43,590 nt of DNA from the NCBI GenBank assembly GCA_023229825.1, contig JALNYN010000012.1:1-43590 (forward strand), given 5' to 3'. A program made the position numbers and the translations under genes. A model generated the notes under the pieces. The model had not been told where the DNA came from and made no database searches. It saw nothing but the letters and a program-made list of their open reading frames with translations. Below are positions 39,687-43,590 of the stretch, piece after piece. Origin of the DNA: Minisyncoccota bacterium. GTDB taxonomy: Bacteria; Patescibacteriota; Minisyncoccia; Phycocordibacterales; CAIJYI01. Each line of letters begins with the position of its first letter. The first letter of the stretch is position 1.

Positions 39687-40079
39687 ATGGCACGTCAAAA
39701 TATCCCAAAGAATGAGGAAGAGTGGAAGAAAAAGCTTACGCCGGAGCAATATAAAATTTTGCGCGAAAGGGGCACTGAACCGGCTTTTTCCGGAAAATAT
39801 GTCCATAAAAGAGAAGACGGTATTTATGTATGCGCCGCGTGCGGCAATCCGCTGTTCTCATCCGATGCCAAATTCGACTCAGAGACCGGATGGCCGAGTT
39901 TCGATGCTGCGCTTCCCGGGTCGATAAGCGAGACCCTCGATACGTCATACGATATAGAAAGAATGGAAGTAACTTGCGCTAAATGCGGTTCCCATCTGGG
40001 TCACGTCTTTGACGATGGTCCGACTATAACGGGAAAACGGTATTGCATAAATTCCGTGTGCCTTGACCTGGACAGCTAG
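39687..40079 (+). CDS. msrB: Peptide methionine-(R)-S-oxide reductase
   Basis: 130 aa from the ATG at 39687, which gives the usual family N-terminus (MARQNIPKNEEEWKKKLTPE); in-frame ATGs at 39654 and 39672 would add residues not expected in the family and start upstream of the predicted transcription start. It repairs oxidised methionine in proteins. Zinc-binding pairs CAAC and CAKC, core motifs ETGWPSFDAAL and GSHLGHVFDDGP, and the catalytic cysteine in RYCINS are all present. There is no fused MsrA and no signal peptide. It follows the sensor kinases without an evident regulatory link; oxidative stress could be the common theme. Confidence 0.93.
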   Translation: MARQNIPKNEEEWKKKLTPEQYKILRERGTEPAFSGKYVHKREDGIYVCAACGNPLFSSDAKFDSETGWPSFDAALPGSISETLDTSYDIERMEVTCAKCGSHLGHVFDDGPTITGKRYCINSVCLDLDS

Positions 40080-40082
40080 GCC

Positions 40083-40134
40083 GTCATTCCGGCCCGCGAG
40101 CCGGAATCCACGTTTACCTGCACTGCACGATGAC
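40083..40134. repeat. GTCAT...ATGAC dispersed repeat, copy C (shortened)
   Basis: The first hairpin (ATTCCGGC/GCCGGAAT) is the same as in copy B; the second is reduced to a short TGCA core before CGATGAC. It lies right after msrB. Confidence 0.75.
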
Positions 40135-40148
40135 GCGGATATTGAATC

Positions 40149-41222
40149 TTATACCGTTACCACTTCTTCCACTTCGCCGTGAATGATGGATACGGTCGTT
40201 CCTGAAGGAGAAGTATCGGTAGCAACTCTTGCGTCCAATTGTTTCGTGAGAGAATCAATGATACCTTTGCCCAATCCTTTTCGTTCCATTCCTTCCGCAG
40301 AAATTCCTTTGCCGTTGTCGATGACGGAAAGTTTCCAATATTTTTCTTCGTCGTTTTTGTACTCAACGATCACCGTTCCTGCTGTTTCGGGGAGAAACGC
40401 ATGTTTGACCGCGTTAATGACGAGCTCGGTCGTGATAAGACCAAGGCCGATCGCTTCGTCTGTCGTCACTTTTTTCGGTTCCGATACCACTTTGATCGTG
40501 ATAGGTCTGCGGTCGCCGATTATCGATGAGGAAAGACTTTCACACAGTGCTTTCAGATAAGGAGCGACATCAACATCCGACCCCATTCCTTCCGGATCCA
40601 GATGTCCTTGGACAGTGGCGATCGACATAATTCGGTCGTGGACGTCTTCAAGCTGTTGTCGGCTCTCATCCGATGTGACCGTTTGCGCTTTGAGGATCAG
40701 AATACTGGCAATGATCTGAAGGCTGTTCGCAATGCGGTGCCGCATCTCCTTCAGTAAGATATCTTTTTGATGTGATAAATTTTCTCTCTCGCGTTCAAGC
40801 CGGCGCTGATCCGTCACATCAAAAATAGAGAGCAGCATTTTTCTCTGTTTGTTCTCGTACCGTATTTCTTCTGCGTTCACCGTCATGGTCCGGGAGTCCG
40901 TCGGGGATATATCATACGTTATTTCGTATTTCTCAACCGTCTTGTTCTTCGGCAGGATCTCTTCGAGCAGTTTTCGGAAGGTGGGAATATCCCATTGTTT
41001 TCCTTTCAACTCATAGACCAGCTTGCCGCTGGTTCCCTCAACGTCAAGGTCAAAAAAGGTATAAAATGATTTGCTCGCGGCAATGATGCGCAGATCTCCG
41101 TCAAGAATAAGAAGCGGCTCTTGAACAGTGTCGATGATGGCGCGGGAAAGAAAAGGTTCGTTGATCTGGTCTTCAAGAGGATCAAGAATGAGTGCGATTT
41201 TTTGAGATGGTGGCATTGTCAT
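40149..41222 (-). CDS. PAS histidine kinase of the HisKA_2 type
   Basis: 357 aa, soluble. PAS domain about residues 25-140 (IIDTVQEPLLILDGDLRIIA), then a HisKA_2 dimerisation domain with H162 in EMRHRIANSLQIIASIL and an HATPase with NAVKHAF, IDNGKGI and GLGKGI. This kinase type (also called HWE/HisKA_2) differs from the three classical kinases in the window and often pairs with receiver or PhyR-like regulators. No such partner is adjacent. A minus-strand promoter (TTGACA 41318-41313, TAATTT 41295-41290) precedes it, with a single TTCAT site overlapping the -10 end. There is no ribosome site at the ATG. Confidence 0.9.
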   Translation of the reverse strand: MTMPPSQKIALILDPLEDQINEPFLSRAIIDTVQEPLLILDGDLRIIAASKSFYTFFDLDVEGTSGKLVYELKGKQWDIPTFRKLLEEILPKNKTVEKYEITYDISPTDSRTMTVNAEEIRYENKQRKMLLSIFDVTDQRRLERERENLSHQKDILLKEMRHRIANSLQIIASILILKAQTVTSDESRQQLEDVHDRIMSIATVQGHLDPEGMGSDVDVAPYLKALCESLSSSIIGDRRPITIKVVSEPKKVTTDEAIGLGLITTELVINAVKHAFLPETAGTVIVEYKNDEEKYWKLSVIDNGKGISAEGMERKGLGKGIIDSLTKQLDARVATDTSPSGTTVSIIHGEVEEVVTV

Positions 41223-41318
41223 ATATGGTCACTAAAAAATATTAACTTCACATGAATGTGTTTACCCCTAACCATAGCACAGTTACATGAAATTACCTAT
41301 TTTATCGCCCCTTGTCAA

Positions 41319-41804
41319 TTATGGGTGAGCATTGGTTTTTTTGCTTTCGTTCGCTCTCAGCGCGCCGATCTTGCCGAGCTCAGCGTTCCATCCGATCAGA
41401 TTGGCAAGCAGCTGTACAAAAGAAGCGGTCCCCGCGACGGCGAGTACCAGGAGGAAAAAATGCGAAAGGGGAGTCAGGCAATAAAAGAAAACCACAAAAA
41501 GTGAAGCCCAGACCCCGACGCACCACGGGCAATGAAGAAGATGTCGCATTGTGGAACGGAAACCGTCGAAGATATCTGTTTCGCCTGGATCCTTCGTCAG
41601 GTCGCGAAGCCATAAAAATATGTCATCAAAGACGACGAGCCGGATCAGACGGAAGGTGGCGAGCACGAGAATGACGAGATCAAAGGCCGATATGCCGAAG
41701 AACGCCAAGCGGTTTTGTCTATAGATGGTTTGTGTAAAAAGCGCCGTCAGGAAGACGAAGAAAAAACTCAAGATGATATTCCATTTTTTTTCACTTACGT
41801 TCAT
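41319..41804 (-). CDS. DUF1360-family membrane protein
   Basis: 161 aa. Several hydrophobic helices (residues about 10-27, 34-58, 95-115, 117-140), with the family motifs FRLIRLVVFDDIFLWLRD and LLHCPWCVGVWAS. DUF1360 includes the Bacillus sporulation-related YjcA; the function is unknown. Its start overlaps the end of the DoxX-like gene by 14 bases, so the two are co-translated. The kinase promoter at 41318-41290 begins right after its stop codon. The C-terminus is short and polar. Confidence 0.8.
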   Translation of the reverse strand: MNVSEKKWNIILSFFFVFLTALFTQTIYRQNRLAFFGISAFDLVILVLATFRLIRLVVFDDIFLWLRDLTKDPGETDIFDGFRSTMRHLLHCPWCVGVWASLFVVFFYCLTPLSHFFLLVLAVAGTASFVQLLANLIGWNAELGKIGALRANESKKTNAHP

Positions 41805-42159
41805 TATAGTTCTTGTTTCTTTCTATTACCGCAAGAGCGAGTGCCGCGAAGAAAATTGATATGTCACGAAAAAGAATATCCAACTGACCCGGATTCAAAG
41901 ATACGATAAGATAAAGGTACAGCGCCGCGATGAGGCTCGGGATGAAGGCGTTCTTTTTGAACAGGATGAACATTCCGAGAACGATCTCCGTGAGTCCGAA
42001 AAATTGGAGCAATATATCGTCCGGAAGAACTCCTCGCACGAACTTGGGGAAATAGCCGATCCATGATGACGGATCGATCATCGCCGCAAATGCAGGATAG
42101 AAAAACGCGAAAGCGACTCCAACGCGCAGGAGCAGCGACGCGGTGCTTTTTCGGAGCAT
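41791..42159 (-). CDS. DoxX-like membrane protein
   Basis: 122 aa. Four hydrophobic helices with a DoxX-type layout: LLRVGVAFAFFYPAFAAM (residues about 10-27), FFGLTEIVLGMFILFKK (about 53-69), FIPSLIAALYLYLIV, and DISIFFAALALAVIE. DoxX relatives take part in quinone or sulphur redox and in oxidative-stress complexes. It lies between the cupredoxin-like gene (9 bases) and DUF1360 (overlap), forming a three-gene operon. The identification is by fold and helix pattern, not by a unique motif. Confidence 0.7.
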   Translation of the reverse strand: MLRKSTASLLLRVGVAFAFFYPAFAAMIDPSSWIGYFPKFVRGVLPDDILLQFFGLTEIVLGMFILFKKNAFIPSLIAALYLYLIVSLNPGQLDILFRDISIFFAALALAVIERNKNYNERK

Positions 42160-42168
42160 GATAATATC

Positions 42169-42672
42169 TTATTGAGTAACGATCACTTCGCCCCGATCTG
42201 CGGCAAGAAGGTGATTGTGGTATTCCCAAGTTCCGATCTTATCGAAAGTAAAGGAGTATGCTTTTCCATCCGAACATTGATCGAAAGCATTCTCAGCCGT
42301 ATCGGGACAATGGGTATCTCGCGGCGTTTCGCTGTAGTCGGTATGAGCCGGATGCGGATCGGAAGCCACCCACATTTTAGTGCCGGATGAATTGTTCGTA
42401 AATTTTATCGTATCGCCGGCCTTGATCGTGATCGTTTTTGGCGAGAATCCGGTATCGCTATATGAAACCTCGTAGACCTCCGATGATGTATCGCTTGCCG
42501 CTGTATTCGATGGCGTACCGGTCGAAGTATTGTCCGAATAATCGATCTTCTCAGCGATCGTTCCAACGACATTTTCCGCGGTTTTGTCCGGCATATTAAG
42601 CCAAAAATATATCAATCCTCCGATAATAAGGATCAGGATCCCAGCTATCGGATAAATATTTTTTGTGTCCAT
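42169..42672 (-). CDS. Membrane-anchored cupredoxin-like protein
   Basis: 167 aa from the ATG at 42672; a second ATG two codons earlier is possible. One N-terminal membrane helix (IYPIAGILILIIGGLIYFWL), a low-complexity Ser/Thr linker, then a beta-sandwich with plastocyanin-like motifs: FSPKTITIKAGDTIKFTNN, WVASDPHPAHTDY and FDKIGTWEYHNHL. Candidate copper ligands are His in DPHP/AHT and the two His in YHNH. The Cys-x-x-x-x-His of a classical type-1 site is absent; two other Cys (HCPD, DQCSD) lie in a loop. It may bind copper with an all-His site or none. First gene of an operon with the DoxX-like protein. Confidence 0.8.
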   Translation of the reverse strand: MDTKNIYPIAGILILIIGGLIYFWLNMPDKTAENVVGTIAEKIDYSDNTSTGTPSNTAASDTSSEVYEVSYSDTGFSPKTITIKAGDTIKFTNNSSGTKMWVASDPHPAHTDYSETPRDTHCPDTAENAFDQCSDGKAYSFTFDKIGTWEYHNHLLAADRGEVIVTQ

Positions 42673-42765
42673 AATCAAATAATTTTTACTCTTGCTTATA
42701 ATTATTTTTTATACTATCGATCTGGCATGAAATCATCATTAATCTTTTATTTTTTATAAAAGATC

Positions 42766-42800
42766 ATTTCATGAAATTTTCACTGCGAACGGCGTATAAT
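42766..42800 (+). promoter_or_regulatory. TTCAT direct-repeat box and -10 of GlsB paralogue 2
   Basis: The palindrome ATTTCATGAAAT at 42766-42777, TTCAT at 42768 and TTCAC at 42779 (11 bp), and TATAAT at 42795-42800. Spacing is the same as at 15583-15615. No TTGACA is present. Confidence 0.7.
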
Positions 42801-42857
42801 AAAGCAGTTGAACAGGAACTTTGTTATTTCTGTTATTATTAATATTAAAATACTTTT

Positions 42858-43103
42858 ATGGTAACTATTCTTTGGGTTGTCTTCGGAGGTTTGATCGGAT
42901 GGATCGAGGATCTTTCTATGAATAAGGAGAACCAGAATGCCGTTGTCGACGTCGTGTTCGGCGTCATCGGAGCAGTACTCGGAGTATGGATCATGAGTCT
43001 GTTCGGACAGAACGGCTTCGTGAGCTTCGACTGGTACAGCCTCTTAGCTGCACTGTTCGGCTCCATCCTTCTCGTCTGGGTTGTGAGTGCGATAAGGAAG
43101 TAA
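42858..43103 (+). CDS. GlsB/YeaQ/YmgE-type small membrane protein, paralogue 2
   Basis: 81 aa. Three membrane helices with the same pattern as the 15646 protein (ILWVVFGGLIGWIEDL, VFGVIGAVLGVWIMSLFGQ, LAALFGSILLVWVVSAIRK). The start MVTILW aligns with MMTILW there. Members of this family are small inner-membrane proteins, often induced by stress or stationary phase. The leader from the predicted start site is about 50 bases and AT-rich, with no strong ribosome site. It ends with a terminator at 43131-43168. The two genes lie 27 kb apart yet share an upstream box, suggesting one regulon. Confidence 0.85.
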   Translation: MVTILWVVFGGLIGWIEDLSMNKENQNAVVDVVFGVIGAVLGVWIMSLFGQNGFVSFDWYSLLAALFGSILLVWVVSAIRK

Positions 43104-43130
43104 ATGAGATACTAGTCACGAACGAAAAAG

Positions 43131-43168
43131 AAAAGATCCCGCCCTAAGAGCGGGATCTTTTCTTTTTT
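43131..43168 (+). terminator. Terminator of GlsB paralogue 2
   Basis: AAAAGATCCCGC pairs with GCGGGATCTTTT around a 7-base loop, followed by CTTTTTT. Confidence 0.9.
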
Positions 43169-43225
43169 ATCTATGTCCATTTCCTTATTAATTATTAAAG
43201 AATAAAAGACATAGGTTAGGGTCGC

Positions 43226-43248
43226 CTGCTGCAAATTCTAGCATATGC
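43226..43248. repeat. Broken copy 3 of the long palindrome
   Basis: CTGCTGCAAATTCTAGCATA matches the left arm and centre of copies 1 and 2 with one change (T to C). The right arm stops after ATATGC and is replaced by unrelated sequence. Confidence 0.75.
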
Positions 43249-43590
43249 GTAATAGCCGGATTAATTTGGTTGATAGCACCGTCGTTTTAGTTCGGTAGCG
43301 CAAGCCTTTTTTGACGTTTTTGACACAATTCGCATGTATGAAAAAAATACATGCGAAATCGTCATGTTGCGGAGCTAAAATCAACAATTTTGATTGCAAA
43401 AATAGCGTACGAATTTTGTATACGAATGAGAATATAATCCGATCACAATCCCGTCGCCGGACTGGGGTTGTACCCCGACTATGAACCTCTGCTCAAATGT
43501 GTCACACCATATATTCCAACACATTTTCGGCGGCGCTACCTTCAAGGAACGTCGTCTTCTTCATTTCCTGCAATACGAAACATACCTTCC
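43249..43590. other. Region without a confident gene at the window end
   Basis: It contains a perfect hairpin TTCGCATGTAT/ATACATGCGAA (43329-43357, 7-base loop, no T-run), and a small GGGGT/ACCCC hairpin near 43464-43476. On the minus strand a frame enters from beyond the window and stops at 43502 (about 28 codons, VLQEMKKTTFLEGSAAENVL). On the plus strand another frame from 43480 runs off the end. Neither can be judged without more sequence. Confidence 0.4.

Overview
The window looks like a chromosomal segment of a Candidate Phyla Radiation (Patescibacteria/Parcubacteria-like) bacterium. The evidence is indirect: many short uncharacterised proteins, few Shine-Dalgarno sites on some genes and clear GAGGAG sites on others, several promoters whose -10 box ends only about 6 to 8 bases before the start codon, a group I intron in a tRNA, and Patescibacteria-style surface proteins. 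The genus cannot be named from the sequence alone. No rRNA, CRISPR array, phage or plasmid genes were seen.

Layout. 1-6 kb: a zinc-module peptide and a Pth2-like protein (minus), then murD, a small membrane/zinc protein, a DEAD-box RNA helicase, a three-TM membrane protein, and two tandem MITE-like elements. 6-10 kb: two small unknown proteins, a GH15-like (alpha/alpha)6 protein, a wHTH regulator, then a tRNA block. That block holds an initiator tRNA-Met split by a group I intron with its own PD-(D/E)XK endonuclease gene, a second CAU tRNA, and tRNA-Asp. 10-14 kb: an APC amino-acid permease and an M3 oligopeptidase, divergently transcribed.

14-28 kb is an extracellular polysaccharide and surface-protein island. 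It holds two NodB polysaccharide deacetylases (one with a binding module nested inside the catalytic domain), two GH26-like proteins that appear to lack the nucleophile, a double-psi beta-barrel protein, a seven-repeat Ig-like protein, and a processive GT2 synthase followed by a small two-TM protein. A shared beta-sandwich-like module (signature NGDAKWY) occurs five times across three of these proteins.

28-41 kb is an unusually dense signalling island: a GGDEF protein, an OmpR-family response regulator, a stand-alone DHp-like peptide, a hybrid kinase, an ECF sigma factor, two large PAS kinases and a HisKA_2 kinase, with YggT and MsrB proteins. 41-43 kb holds DUF1360, DoxX-like and cupredoxin-like membrane proteins and a second GlsB/YeaQ paralogue.

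The strongest unexplained signal is a repeated operator-like motif: TTCAT direct repeats spaced exactly 11 bp (one helical turn). They lie upstream of both GlsB genes, the 7TM kinase, the response regulator, between the hybrid kinase and the sigma factor, and before the GT2 synthase. This is the arrangement expected for an OmpR/PhoB-type regulator, and one such regulator is encoded here. My working model is a kinase/response-regulator network with a c-di-GMP branch controlling an exopolysaccharide (possibly beta-1,6-GlcNAc type) and envelope-stress response. Also notable are two very long perfect palindromes (42 and 50 bp) with a common 38-bp core, plus a third broken copy.
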